From the NCBI GenBank assembly GCA_030533445.1, contig CM060062.1:15580164-15644163 (forward strand): DNA of 64,000 bases. Direction: 5' to 3'. The notes below the pieces were generated by a model. It made no database searches. It saw only the letters and a list, made by a program, of their open reading frames with translations, and had not been told where the DNA came from. Source of the stretch: Cyprinodon diabolis. Lineage: Eukaryota > Chordata > Actinopteri > Cyprinodontiformes > Cyprinodontidae. The position numbers and the translations under genes were made by a program. This document shows, one piece after another, positions 35,063 to 47,760 of the stretch; the first letter of the stretch is position 1; each line of letters begins with the position of its first letter.

Positions 35063-36990
35063 CATTTATAAAACTGGGAGCTTTATAATTGCTTACAACA
35101 ATTTTTATGTGATAATACCTTTTAATCAGTAGTTTAAGCTTTGTTTGTGTTTATGTTCATTATTAAACACACAACACTGTGAAACAGATCAAACAGTTTC
35201 TTATTCACAGAGAGATGGAAAATAAAGTTATTTGTGTTGTTGAGATTCTTGCCATAATTTTAAACACAGTTCCCAACTGATGCCATAGGTTTAGCTGAGC
35301 GAAGAAAACCCCCAGACAAAGTCATCTAGAGTGATGTGAAAAGAATATAGCTTGAATACATGTGAACAATGAAGAAAGAAAGTGGTACCCTCTAGCTTAG
35401 CAAATAAAGACCCTAGATACCCATAAATTCATGGGTTGTCCATGAACAAAAAAGGGATGAAAGAGAAATCCATCTCAGAATTGAACTCTCCTCCAAAAGC
35501 TCTGAACATGGGAACTTCTTTACCCTCTGAACCATTGTCATAATCTCAAGGCTTTAATTAAGTTGTGTTGTTCCTTCTCAAACTCTCCCCACACATGCAT
35601 CCTATTCACATGCAAGCCAATAAGTGCACACAAGGGTCACGGCAGAATAAAACCTAGCTATTCAAGGTATCAATGCTGCTGTTGCCCTGGTTCTTCTGGG
35701 AGCACTTCTTTGCAGGAGCAATGAAACTGCCTTACAGGCTTAATACAGACCTAAAGGCCAAGGGTGTGAACCAAGAGGGGTCATGGCGATATGTTGGGAA
35801 TGTTGAGAGCTTCACGAAATAATGTGCTTTATTCTGCATTTTTACAAGGCACTTTTATGTGTTCACTTGTATGCTCTTAAGATGAGCTATCTTTTTGAGA
35901 TCTTGGTATCTATGATTGCTGCTCTCTAGAGTCAAAGGAAAGTCAATTTTGTGTTCAAAAGAATGTCCTACAGGGCAACAAGATCGAATGTCTTCTTCAA
36001 GGAGACCTTTTCAAAACGTCTTGATCTAAATATTTATGTATCACTGAACCAAATAGCTTCCTGCAGTCAAAAGAGACCACAATATAGACAATGTGTAGTT
36101 CTTTATGCAACAGAGTGATCTTTTTCTCCTTGAAGATAAGATTGTATTTCATATAAACACTAGTGCTTGTCGATTGATAAAACATGCTGTTACTGGACAA
36201 TTTCATCTCTTTTTGTATCTTTTGTAGAAAAGTAAACATATTGGAAGAGTTTTTCCATTTTCCATTTTAGTTTTAGGTTACCAGAAACTCTGAAATGAGA
36301 CCTGCTTTTTCTGCTCCTCTAAAGGGATATAGCAGATATGAAAAAAAAATTATAATCAGATGCAACTGTGAGAAGAAAATCACTGTCTAGGATTAAAAGA
36401 TGAAAAAAGCATTATGAGGCTGCAACCAATATTATTTATGATGGAGTTGGCAAGTTCAAAGTAATGACATTTGAGATTATATTTTTTGGGACTAAGGGTA
36501 AGTTTTAGTTTTGTCTCAAAATACTTCCTTTCTTTTGTTTACATGGCTTATTGGAAAAATGCAAAGGCGAATATTTATCCCCTTTTGGCCACTCAAATCA
36601 TACCTACTCCTCCAAAGTCACATCCTAGCTGCTACTCTAATTAATATTTTCCTCACCAAGCAGGTTTGCAGCTTAGCCACATAATTTACGAATAGTGCAT
36701 GATGATTTGTACAGTAATGGGTAAAACATTAAATGGATGCCTAAAAGAACACAAGAAAGAAAACCACATATCCTTGTTCTTCTACTTTTTCTACTTATTA
36801 TTGTTTTGGAATATCACACTAAATTCCAGTAAATTACATTGAAACCAGTAGGTGTTACAGGAAAAAGGTAAAGGAGAAGGAATAGTTTTGCAAGACATTG
36901 CATATAAAAGATTTTGATAAGGTACCTTTGGCTGATGTCCTTTCTAAAGTGAATAGCTCTTCTTCATGAGAAGCTTCTGATTGGACAACA
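35063..36990. other. Intergenic DNA, nothing firm
   Basis: AT-rich unique DNA. A minus frame at 35997-36239 has a protein-like composition but no recognised motif. It may belong with the decayed coding zone to its right. Confidence 0.3.
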
Positions 36991-37760
36991 CTTCTCTGAA
37001 TGCAGATTCATTTTGAAGGACAAACAGACGTGGGAACCCAGCGAAGAGGGCCACAAGTGGAGCCAGTATTTGAGAGCTGAATAATTTATAGCAAAAGCAG
37101 CAGACTTCGTACCATCATTGTGAAGTGTTCCTTGTATCTAACAAAGCAACTGTTAACTTTGAATGACCTAAGATGACAGCTGCTTCTCTAACAGGTTTGA
37201 AGAAGGAACATGAGCAGTTGGGATGATTAAGCTAAGAGATTTTCTATTGCTCTGGTTTGCTCTTTACTTCCTAACTCTGTATCTGAATTCCTCTGTGTCA
37301 CTACAAATCACTGGCAGCACTCATGTGGTTTTCAAACATTGTGCTTTCTCTTAAAAATCACACCAAAGATTGTCTTGTTTCTCCGTCTCAGCTTCCAAGG
37401 TCTTTAACATTGTAATTCAGTCTGAAAGGTGCACCAGACGTTGTAGAAATTGCACTGTATGCCTGAAGGAATTTCTTACACCTCTCATCATCTCCCAAGA
37501 TTACATTATGCTCTCTAAGGTGTCAGTAGTCATGAAATGTAAAACAACATACAGAATTTTGACATATTGTCATTTTGAAAGATTGCGTTGGAACTTCTGG
37601 AGTGGTTATTGGGGATGACAGGGTAGAAGTTCATGAATTCACAATGTGGGAAGCAGGGCAGAAATAATGAATAGAGAACAAATTTGAGCCTTAAGGCATT
37701 AAGACAACTGGTGTGCTTGTGAAAGTGCCCCAGGATTCATAAATGTTTAAATGTTCTTAG
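36990..37760 (-). pseudogene. Heavily decayed protein-coding remnant, probably transposon-related
   Basis: Reading the minus strand with frame changes shows FMNPGALSQAHQLS (about 37745-37700), then a stop and CLKAQICSLF, and further on LVHLSD (about 37430) and TMLKTLEAE. This resembles the order of a PGA-[ML]-H-x-A-R-W motif and a later APxxD-x-x-LM segment in a multicopy predicted protein family I recall from fish and invertebrate genomes. That comparison is from memory. Several stops and frameshifts show it is dead. Alternatively, these are chance matches. Confidence 0.25.
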
Positions 37761-39883
37761 GTAAGACATGTACAGTACAGAAATGAAATGTTTCTTGGTG
37801 TGGAAAATAGAGCACACAGAGGAACATTTGTTACTCAGACATTCTTTGTGAGACTGAAATGGACAAACTATGAGAGAAAGAAAAGAAACATAGTAACAAT
37901 GTTTTTAAATTCATGAGGAATTTGCATTAAGACTGAAACACAGTGACAGCTATGTTAACTTGGCTGATGGATGTATTTCGTTTGGGCATTACTATGATGT
38001 TAGGGATATACAATTGACCAAAAACAACTGCAAAACTGTCATTGTCAGGATCAGTGATTAATACTCTTTCATGTAGCCTTGGAAACTTCATCCAAACGTA
38101 CAGGTCAAAGGTACTTTGGTTACAGAACACAATCTATTTAGTTTTAACTAGTCGCATTGGTTTGCACAGTTCATGCTTTTTCAGCTACTTTTCCATCAAC
38201 TTCTGCAGATGTAGATAACGTGAAAAAAAAGGTGTGATACCATGCTGTACATCTTTGCTCTTTGAATTTAAATTTTTCTATAAAAGCTTTTTCTTAGGTA
38301 ACTGTAAAGGCACATTCATACTGAATGTGAATTTCACAACTGGAGCAAAGGATTCCAGTATTATCTCTATGTTGATTGGTGATTCTAGAGCAAAGCTATG
38401 CTGACCGAGGCAAAGGTGGAAAATTTAGGGAGGAATGCCATTTTGGCGACATTTGATCAGTACATCGCCTGCGAATGAAGTTGAAAAATCTGAACTGTTT
38501 TTTAAATTCTCGTTGTGAAATCCAGTCAGGGACTAGATGTGGCTGTAAGCTATATTGAAGGTGTGAAGCTGAGACAGACTTCTTTTTTTTTTTATTAAGA
38601 ATGGAAGATAGAGAAAATAATGTTGACAAAGTATGAAGTAGGTATGCTCCCAAGAGGATTTAAGGCGGCTTTTAAAAAGTCCCTAGAAGGGCTGTTTTGT
38701 CGTTCTACCTCCAGCGCAGGCATATGCCTTCTCTCCCCGGCTCCACCAGTGTCTGCCTGTGGCAAGCTTCACTGATCCTCATAGGCACTCCTTTCATCTC
38801 TCAAAGTTTCCAGAGGCTAGCTCCAGCCAGCCATAGCCATAGCTCCGCCTCCCTGGCTGGCTTCTCAGATGTATCATTGTTCTACTCCTGGTCAGCATAA
38901 TCTCTATCCCTGCTTAACTGTTCTGTCTTCCTGGTGGACTCATCCGATCTTCTGCAGTGCTCCTTTGTTCCTCTACAGTTAGCTACTAAAGCTAGACCCA
39001 GCCAGCTGTAGCCTCTCCCCGCTGGTGCTGTTTCCCCAGCCGGGATCTGCATTCACACAGCTGGCAGGCTGGTCCCGGTTCAGTTTTTTTTTCTGAAACT
39101 GTACTAGCACTAATTTCCCACTTCTCCTGTCTAAGCTACTGTACAAAATGCCTTCTCCCTTAACCCTCTGTTGTCTAAGGGTTTTTTCCCCCCAACCAAC
39201 GACCAGCAGACTCCATGAGATAGGAGCCTTTTGCCCACCAGGCTAATTTGCCTGCCCTGCAAATGTTCTCACTGGCCAGGCGAATTTCAAACTGACTGAA
39301 GGAACAGGGTTATACACAGCTGGTTAGAGAAAACAAAACTATATAACCAACAAATAAGAATTAAGGTGTGGAAAAGTATTTTAGAGTTATTTTGTCTGAA
39401 GAGTGTTAAGTTGCCTTGTACATATTAGGTGGAAAGAGCTGGGACCAAAAAAAAATAAATACTTTAGTGAAAGTACCAATACTTCATTATATTTCTACTT
39501 GACTGAAAGAAAGAAGCAGTCTCAACATTAATTAAAAGCAGGAAGTAAAAAAGACTCCTCCATCACTAAGTAACTGTTTAACTATTTAAAATTATGTAAA
39601 TTAGACAGAACATGTTATAAAGTAATAAATGATGTTTGAAACAAAGAATTCAGGCAGAAGAAAAACTTCTCATAATCATTTTTTTTGTCATAAAACAAAT
39701 CAAACCATCTCTTAGAGTATGTAAAGTATACATGATGGAACAGAGCAAACTAAAACAAGGGTCAATATAAACTTTTTTTTTTTTACTATATCACCTTTTT
39801 AGTAACACTAAAACAAAAGGGATTGTATACAAAAATAATACTTTTTTACTGATGGAGAAATTTGTCTCCAGTGCCTTTTAGGT
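37761..39883. other. Intergenic DNA; GC-richer pyrimidine-rich block at 38690-39300
   Basis: The block 38690-39300 differs in composition from its surroundings and reads like untranslated retroelement or LTR sequence (many CTCC, CCAGC), but no ends or target duplication were found. At 39450-39600 there is an AAGTACC/ACTT-rich segment that resembles 41040-41190 on the other side of the next element. Confidence 0.3.
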
Positions 39884-39887
39884 TTAA

Positions 39888-41002
39888 AGGGGTCATAAAG
39901 TGATTATATAGGGTATTTTTGGCTGGTCCTTAAGGTCTCTGAATAGGGTGTGTAACATTGGTTGGCCTCAAAATGGCATATTTGCTCTTCTATGGGGCCT
40001 AATGGTTATAAGCCCTAGAATGAAATGACAGGTTTTCTTCCTCTTATGGTATGCTCATGAATATTTAGATGAGCTGTGTGCTGATGGGTTGGTTTACAAC
40101 TAGGAAGCTGCTGAGCAAAGATGCATCATAGCAACAAGCACTCACTGAAACATCAAACTGTTGATATGGTAGGGTGACCAGACGTCCTCTTTTTCCCGGA
40201 CATGTCCTACTTATAATACCTTAAAAATGTCCGGCAGAACCAACCCCGGAGCTCATGGCTCGGTTGGAATGCCCGGTCCAGTCAGTGCAGTCCAGCAGCA
40301 CCCATCTCCTCCCCCCCCAAAAAAAATTCCAAAAGTGTCCTCCTTTTTAGAAACCCAATCTGGTCACCATAGATATGCTTGCATTGCTATCAGCACCTTG
40401 CAGTTGTCAGGGCTCTACGGTGGGAACAGCCCCTCGTTTCAGTAAAAGAAGTTTAGCAAAACCCTTCTTTGAACTGTCCAAGATTTTGAAAGCTGTCTTC
40501 GGTAAAATGCTAAGAGCAAATGAACAGCTGAGCATCAAAATTAGCAGGGATCTTCTGATACACAAAAATAATCCATGCCTGTTGAGTCTTCGGAAGACTG
40601 ATAAAATTTCCCCTTTCCCCGTGCAGCCTGGAACACTGCATTTACACCTGTGGTTCTGGCTAATTTTCAATAGAGAAACTGCCTGCTTTGTAAATCTTGT
40701 AGAAGTAAAGCCAACTGTAGGCTAAACAGCTAAACTGGTGTCTTACATCTACCTCTATTCATGTTCTTGGGCCATGAACAGTGGGCTGGTCTGTATGTCA
40801 ATTTCGGGGCATGACAAAAGTACAGGCCTGAACCAAATAAGGCAACATGCCCGAAATGACGTCATTTCTGTGCTTTGTTTGAATTCACACGTTTTATGGT
40901 GCAAGTTTAGAATTGTGAGTTTTGCAGAGAAACGAGGTGTCGATGGGGTTTGAACTTCTCTCTGAACTATTGTTATTCATCTCAGTTTTGCATATGACCC
41001 CT
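39888..41002. mobile_element. TTAA-target DNA transposon (Kolobok-like) with a nested insertion
   Basis: TTAA at 39884-39887 and 41003-41006 flanks inverted ends AGGGGTCATA. The body is 1115 bp including a 202-bp nested element at 40170-40371. Frames at 40227-40725 overlap on both strands and lack transposase motifs. The inverted ends match only about 10-12 bp, so the element is older than the palindrome at 4807. Confidence 0.75.
40170..40371. mobile_element. Short hAT-type MITE nested in the TTAA element
   Basis: Inverted ends TAGGGTGACCAGA and TATGGTGACCAGA bound 202 bp. The flanks share GATATG (40163-40168 and 40372-40377), consistent with an imperfect 8-bp duplication. The centre is C-rich (CCCCCCCC near 40311). 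Confidence 0.65.
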
Positions 41003-41850
41003 TTAAATGTGCTTGTTCTTTTTTGTAAAGTTACCGTGGATAACCACAGATTTTACCGAAGAATAGTGATACTTCATGATAACATTATTCAAGTAAAAGT
41101 AAAAAGTATGTGCGGTAAAATTACTTCTAAAAATGCACTTTTATCAAAGAGTTACTCAATTAAATTTAACTAGTTATAACTCCACTCGGAACGTGGATAT
41201 AGGTTAGAGAACCAATACCTCAACCTTACACAATAGTAACATTATGTGTCATCTGATGCAAATATTAATAATAAAAAAAATAAATTAAACCTATACCTCA
41301 TCCTAAAATTCACCATATAGAATTAGAAGAATTTAAAAGAGAGCAACTTGTTGCTGCTGTGGTAAAACATATTTACTGTGTTATTTCGATTCTTCCTGGA
41401 AAGAAAGAAGTGAAGTAACTACTGAACTATTTCTACAGCTACATGAGATCATGCCTACCTATTAAAAAGAACATTATTTGATTGTATCAAGCTAACTTTA
41501 ACAAAGAGCAAGAAAACAAATCAATAGATGAATCACCAGGCTCTTTAGTGAGCCAAGGGAGCTGGAAACGGTCCCAGGCTGGCAGAGATGCACACAGAAA
41601 GGTTACAGTCTGATTTGCGGAGGCCCAAAAAGCCCACACAGACACAAAAATAAATGCACACAAATGCACCAGTTAGTTATTTAGTATGACTTTAATTATA
41701 ATAATCTTTCTCTACTGCACACATTTCCTACAGCTGACATCATTTTGTATCTACAGTAGCAATTGGTTTTGTTATTCTTGTTGTGTAATTTTACCTGCAG
41801 ATTATGAATATATGAAACATGAAGTTAACTAGAACTGGAAGTTATAGTTG

Positions 41851-41886
41851 ATTAATATGTAATTAATATGTAATTAATATGTAATT
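41851..41886. repeat. 11-bp tandem repeat, three copies
   Basis: The unit ATTAATATGTA occurs three times in a row. Confidence 0.85.
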
Positions 41887-42276
41887 CAAATTAATTGTAA
41901 AACCAAGTAATGATGACATTGACAATTTGTTCAATTATCTTGTGTTCAGTCATCAAGAGACAGGTGGACAAACTAATAACTAATAACAAGGTCTAATTAA
42001 ACCCACCCATAACCATTCAAACAAAGCTTTTTGCATCAGAAACACTGTGTCCTGTCTAGAGTAGCTTCTTTCAGATGCCTTCTGTGTCTTGCAGGACTTG
42101 TGATAAATTTTCTTCCACTAGATCTTTTAAACTATCTCTTTTTTCTAACCACACTTCTAAGAAGGCCAGATTTGTAGAACTCCTGACGAAGTCGTCCAGT
42201 TGACAGATTCTCACAGCTGTGCTCTAGATTCCTGAAGCTCCTCAAGGTCCTATTTTTTTCTTAACAATGCTCTTGC

Positions 42277-42571
42277 TGTCATGGTCCACAGATGTTTCCC
42301 TTGTTTTAGTTTTGTTGATTGCACTCACCTGATTTTCATGTAGCCCATTACATGTTGTTTATATTTAGGTTCCTGGTTTCTGCTCCATTGTTGCTAGATT
42401 TGTCTTTTTCTTTGCTCTGTGTCATGCAAGCTTGTTGTTTTATCTTATTACATCCCATCTGTGCTCCTACTAGTTTCCAGTCTGCACCTTGGTCCTTCTC
42501 CAAATACACAAAATATGGCATTTTCTTTCTGTTGTATCAGTTTAAGTGGTAATCCATGTGTAACTGTCACA
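42277..42571 (+). repeat. Possible LTR remnant
   Basis: It begins TGTCATGGTCCAC, similar to the solo LTR at 24118, has a TATA-like TTTATATTTAGG near 42357 and ends AACTGTCACA. No target duplication was found and it is short, so this may be a truncated LTR or coincidence. Confidence 0.35.
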
Positions 42572-44484
42572 AAACTGTCCAAACTTTCAAAAAATATTTA
42601 AATAGGGGTAAAAAAAATCTGGATCTCATTTAACTAGTCAAATTATAGTTAGAGATGAATACATTTTTTAATACATTTTCAAAATATTTTATTGACTCGC
42701 TGAGCAATTAAGATCATTACTGTAACACATTTTAAATGGTTTACAACTTAATATCTATGAAAGGCTGACCTTTTATTTTTTATTTATGATCTGTTAGTAG
42801 TTCCCAATAGCATCATAACGTAAAGTCTCAGAAAAATGCTTATTTATATGAAATCCATTGCATTATCATTACTGCAATAAAATAAAATTACATATGTATG
42901 GTAGTTCCTGTGCTGTACATCTTTCCTTTTATCTTTCAACCTTCTTTATTTCTTTTTTAAATCCAAAGCTTAACTTCCCTGTTTGCGCTGATAATTTGAT
43001 CCAATAATGTTTTTTTGATAATGTACTGTACATTGTAGTGTAGAGTAAACTGGTTTTATTAGAAAAGGGAAGCAAACAGAGGAGGACAAATTAAAACTGA
43101 TTATGGGAAAATATAGATGTCCATTGGAACGTTTTTCACATTTCCCTATCTGTACCAATATAGTTTTTTGCATTAAAGTCTAAATGACCAATACAAAGGA
43201 GGGGATAATGATGTCTCAACAGTAATCTATTGGTTTGCATTTTTACTTTTTAGAAATCCAACAGTAAAAATTGCAATAATTTTGTTTTCAGACCCATTTA
43301 GCCTTACAGACCTCACAAACCGGGAAGATAATCTACATGTACATGGATTTAGATTTTATTTTACTGCCTCAAATGTTTATTTAAGAACAAACAGCATCAT
43401 GAAAACAACTCAAAACAGCAGAGAAGTTAGGTATAGAAATCTGCCGGAATATAAAGCAGGGTTAGGGTATTAAACAGTACTCCGCGCTAGCTCACAAGGC
43501 ATTGTTCAATCGATGAAAACAAAGGAGATAAATTACCAAAATGCCAAGTAATCAAACATGACTGTCTACCTTAACCGGACGTGTGGTTCTTATGAATATT
43601 CCAAGTTTGATGTCGTTTTTAATCATAACATTAAATTCCATTCTTAAAATTCCATTTCTAAATGTTAAGGGAAGAGAAAGTTAAGGGACATGGCAGAAGA
43701 GGAAAGAATGAGGTTAGATTAAAGGCAGAAGATGAAGGATGGTAACCAGAGACAGTGAATTTGAAGAAGGTAAAAGGAGAGGGCTGTTGGTGGTAAAAAA
43801 GGACAGAATGCTCTAATAGAAGATTGAATGCAACCACTCTGTCGCAGGTCTTTCAACACATGTGGCCGGTGCATAAAAGGCTGGGATAAGGGTTCTCTCT
43901 GCCAGTCCACACACATAAACACTCACACATAAACTTACACAACCTGGCCCTGTCAGGACCTTTAGGTGCCCCAAGTCTCAATTTAGACTGATTAGAGGTT
44001 GACCTTAGCAGTGAACTCCCACATTCACACACAGCAAGAACTCCTGGCTGTCCTGATTAAGCTGTGACCCTGCCACTGACCAATGGATGCTAAACACTCC
44101 CAGACCAGGATGAAACACAGCTGACATGCTTTAAAGACCACATGGGGGGCTTCCATTCTGCAGGGAGAGAATGGAAACCCTTAACTGTGGGCTTGCATGA
44201 GGAAGTCATTTAAAACTCCTTATGTTTGAAATGGATGGGAGTTTAATACAAAATGGAGATTAGAACTAATGAGAGGATAAAACAATGAAAGCTATTGTCT
44301 ATTGATACGAGCAGTTGCTGTTGGAAAGAGCCAGTTAACAACTACTGGATGAATTAATACAGCGTACAAAATGTTGCTTTGTGCCAGTTCTTTTTACAGT
44401 TCTCATAAAGTCATAAAGCACAAAACAAAAATGGATGAACTAACTCTGATGACCAATATGTTACGGTTAGGACAATTTGAAAAA

Positions 44485-44610
44485 TATTGCAAAGGAAAAC
44501 TAATGCTGAACATACGCTCCAAATAGTGAAACATGGTGTGGACAAGGTCATGCTGTGGGAACATATTACACCAGACAGGCCAATTAACATCAATAGAGAA
44601 AGAAAGGTTT
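44485..44610 (+). pseudogene. Tc1/mariner-like transposase fragment
   Basis: A plus-strand frame includes QRKTNAEHTLQIVKHGVDKV then MLWEHITPD. The pattern TVKHGG-x-x-VM-x-W preceded by a W/R-K-x-N-x-x-H segment is the central conserved region of Tc1-family transposases, between the second and third catalytic residues. Only this patch is recognisable. The frame runs on to 44885 without further clear motifs, and no inverted repeats were found. An ancient, dead copy. Confidence 0.5.
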
Positions 44611-45185
44611 TTAAGGTTGCAAAACACTTTAATCCGGGAAGGAAAGTTATTTTCTTGCAGAGCATCGAGCCTAGATACTGTAGGAAGAAAGCTCTGCAAA
44701 AAGAAGCCTATATTAGAAGTTTTCTTACCTTGCAAGCAATATTAATTGTGGTGAGATTTCAAAAACACCCAAAAATACAAATTCCCAACAGCAGCATTAG
44801 CTTCCATACAGAAACGTTTCAGAACACATCAACTAGAGGTGGAAGGCTGAAGCAAAACAAACATGGCTGCCCTGGTTTTAGCTGAAATACACTCCATTTA
44901 TTTTTCAAAAACAAGCGAAAGGATGCGCTTTGTCCATTTGTGGATAGGAAAGGTGATTTCTGGTTCCTCCTGACCCGATTTGGTAAGAGTTTGATTAATC
45001 CGTTAACTCCGCTAGATGTGAAACAAATCAAGAATGTGATACAGTGAACAGCACAGCTCCTACTGCTGCTGTGATTGGCTATAAGCTCAACATAGGAGGC
45101 ATGTGCCACTTGACTTAGCCAATCAGCTCGGAGAATTTTACTGAATGTCCCTCCCTTTTACAAATACTTTCAACAGGAGGTTTTC
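44611..45185. other. Intergenic DNA, nothing recognised
   Basis: Contains AGCCAATCAGCTCGG near 45117 (CCAAT-like) but no definable element. Confidence 0.35.
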
Positions 45186-45400
45186 CAGAGGCCTGAACCA
45201 CGAAGCAGGATTACTGGGTTAGCGAGATAACTTAAGGATTCACCCTGACTTTACAGTGCAAAGCTGGATTCATTCTTTGTTAGGCTAGTGGCATTGGTAA
45301 AGTATTCTGAACAGAAAACCTACTCCTACTCCAGGGCAGGCTAATTTTCAGGATTGATCTGAATTCTAGAAAGCACCCCACCCAGCAACCAATCGACTAT
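45186..45400. repeat. Fragment of a fish DNA-transposon family (one end only)
   Basis: GGCCTGAACCACGAAGCAGG followed by TTAGCGAGATAACTT is like the terminus of a common fish MITE with a CTACGAAGC end. The matching right end was not found. Confidence 0.4.
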
Positions 45401-46300
45401 TCCAGCAATTAATTTCATCCCCTTTCATTGAAGATCCCATTTAATACCGAGGGTGAAAAGGACTTAAACAAAACAACGTCACAATAAAAGGACTTAAAAA
45501 CCGAAAATCTGTTAAAACCAGGCTAAAATTTTGTCTTGGTACATTATTTTACCAATTCAGTCTATGTATCATCATTGTCTTCTGCATATCCAGGATAGCG
45601 GACATCCCAAGTCTCCCGGAAGTTCTGGGAGTCTCCCTGATATAGATAGTTGTTCACAGATGCCTGCGAGTCGGATAAACTATCCCGGATTTTAGACTAT
45701 GCAAGGTGGGGTTTTTTTTATCCAAGGGAGAGCATGCAGGCAGCACAATAGTTTGTGCACCATGTGCAGGTTAGAACTACTTCGATTGTGCAAGCACAAC
45801 AAGAGGGTTAGATAGGCATCTCCTTGAAATTAGTTTTTGGAACTTGGGTTGGCTGGGAACGGGCCACAGGGGCAGCACTCAGTACAGACTCCCAGGCTTC
45901 CCTCCCCCCTCACACCTCCTCCAGGTCGCCTTGGAGAAGACAGAGGTGCTCCAGGGACAGCTGCGAGACACAGCGGCTGATGAAGATGATAGCTAGCCAT
46001 GTGATGTCGCCCAGTATGACAGATTAATCCTGCATCCAGGCCTGAGGTGTGGGTTTGTTGGTTTGGTCATCAGTTCCGCCTTGCAGGACCCAGCGTGGTC
46101 CAATCAGAATGAGTGGGATCAGCTTCTGCAGGGGGAACCATGAGGGACCAGTGCAAAGAGGACTGAGTGGCAGTCAGACCTGGAGGCTCGGCCACCTGAT
46201 CCACAGAGACTAACAGCTTATCCATATAGTGCCACTGCTCAACACGTCTACAATAAACACAACAGATTAAATTCAGAAAGGAATGATACATTTTTATTTA
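45401..46300. other. Repeat-like DNA of unclear family
   Basis: At 45600-45650 AGTCTCCCGGAAGTTCTGGG and GGGAGTCTCCCT resemble a known fish transposon segment. On the minus strand near 46255 an acceptor-like TTTATTGTAG precedes VEQWHYMDKLLVSVDQ, faintly like a SANT/Myb protein of Harbinger elements. Together this could be a decayed Harbinger-type element, which is unproven. Confidence 0.25.
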
Positions 46301-47685
46301 AATCTTTATTTTATTTTTTTGCCTTTTAATGATGCTACACAAAATTATATATATATTTAAAAAAAACGGTCCAAAAGAAACGTCCCAATTAAATGCATTT
46401 TTTTCTGTCCTGTTCTCAACCTATATTTCTTTCTGTGCTGAAACATTCAATACAGTATTAATAAAATATCTTAAAACCTCGACCCCCCCACATATATATA
46501 GAAAAAACTCTAGCGATATCTAAATGAATAACTTCTCCTGTCATACCTCTCCTCTCCTTCATCTAAATCATCTACTTTTTTCATCTCCTCCTTTCCATCA
46601 TGGTGTTTGTTTGGCTTCCAACTAAATTCCTACAAGGAGACTAACTACCAGTGGCTTCCTTATCATGAGAGGTGTCAACATAAATTGTCCTTAATAGTGT
46701 GTTGCGACAAGGTTTACTGTAGATAACATTCCTCGGTGAGCAGAAATGTAAATATTTCCAGCAGATTACTCAACAGAGATGCACAAATTGGAAATTCACA
46801 GGAAAGTTTAACCGATAGCCCATCTTCATATTGGAACATCTAAATAAATAATTTTTAGCTCGTAGATTTCTAAATTGTATGTGATTTAGTGATGTAAGTT
46901 TAGTTTATTAGCAGTAATCTTAATAATCTTTAATAAAGCTCATTTTGAACAGAACATGGTTGTTTTTTTTATCCTTCTTGACCAAAGCCAAACAAAGAAA
47001 AACTCTAAACATCAATCTGCTCTATTAAAGTACCCAGTACCCTCCTAGTAGTTCCACTCTATCTTATCACTCATCACTGTTTACCATTTACTCAAGCAGA
47101 AAATAGTTAAACAATTATCAGCAAATTAAAGAAAAACACGCCAGTCGTGTGCGTCCACTCTGTCGAGACAAAGTGATGACTGTTGTGAGGTTCCCACAGC
47201 ACGCCGAGGTCAGGACCCTAAAGTGGCTGTTTAGTGTGATTGTCTCATGAACACACAAACCCACACATAAACAGACACTGGCCATGGTCTGTGACCTGTC
47301 TGACCTCAAGATCACAGCGGCAGATGTTTTTCTGCTGATTTCTTCCATCCTTAACGACATCCATCATCATTGTCAGGGTGGAGGAGGAATGCACGTGTTG
47401 GGATGTGCCAGGGTGCATATGCTGCGTTACTGCTGCTGAGTGATATGTGGTTTGTCAATATTTAGCTCTATTGAAATGTAGGAGCTAAACTGGGTGGTCA
47501 GAGTGAGGTTGCGCTTGTCTCTAACAGCTGGAGGATTAGATTCAAGAGGGTGGATAATTGTAGGATGAGTTGCTCAGTCAAGTCAAGAGCCACCATGTCA
47601 CATTAAGAGTAAAGAAGAGCATTTTCCAAATCTTAAAAAAGAGTAGAACTACTGTACAGTATGTAAAAGGGTTTAGAAGCAGTTC
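46301..47685. other. Intergenic DNA, nothing recognised
   Basis: AT-rich. No exon, repeat or RNA gene could be identified. Confidence 0.4.
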
Positions 47686-47760
47686 AATTCATTTATTTAT
47701 ATAATGCCAATTCTCAACACATTCAAACAGACCATACAGTCAGATTGCAGGATATATTCC
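47686..47760 (-). repeat. TTCAATTC-class retroposon, 3' end fragment
   Basis: TTCAATTCATTTATTTATAT then AATGCCAATTCTCAACACATT aligns with the start of the repeat at 18876. Only the terminal part is present. Confidence 0.55.

Larger units (their letters stand above)
41007..44480. other. Intergenic DNA, mostly unrecognised
   Basis: Includes a small 11-bp tandem repeat (41851-41886) and a possible LTR remnant (42277-42571). Other frames (42319-42601, 43282-43473) lack motifs. Confidence 0.4.

Noticed and set aside
44403..44735. 110-codon minus frame opposite the Tc1 remnant
   Set aside because: It is antisense to the recognisable Tc1 motif and has no motif of its own.
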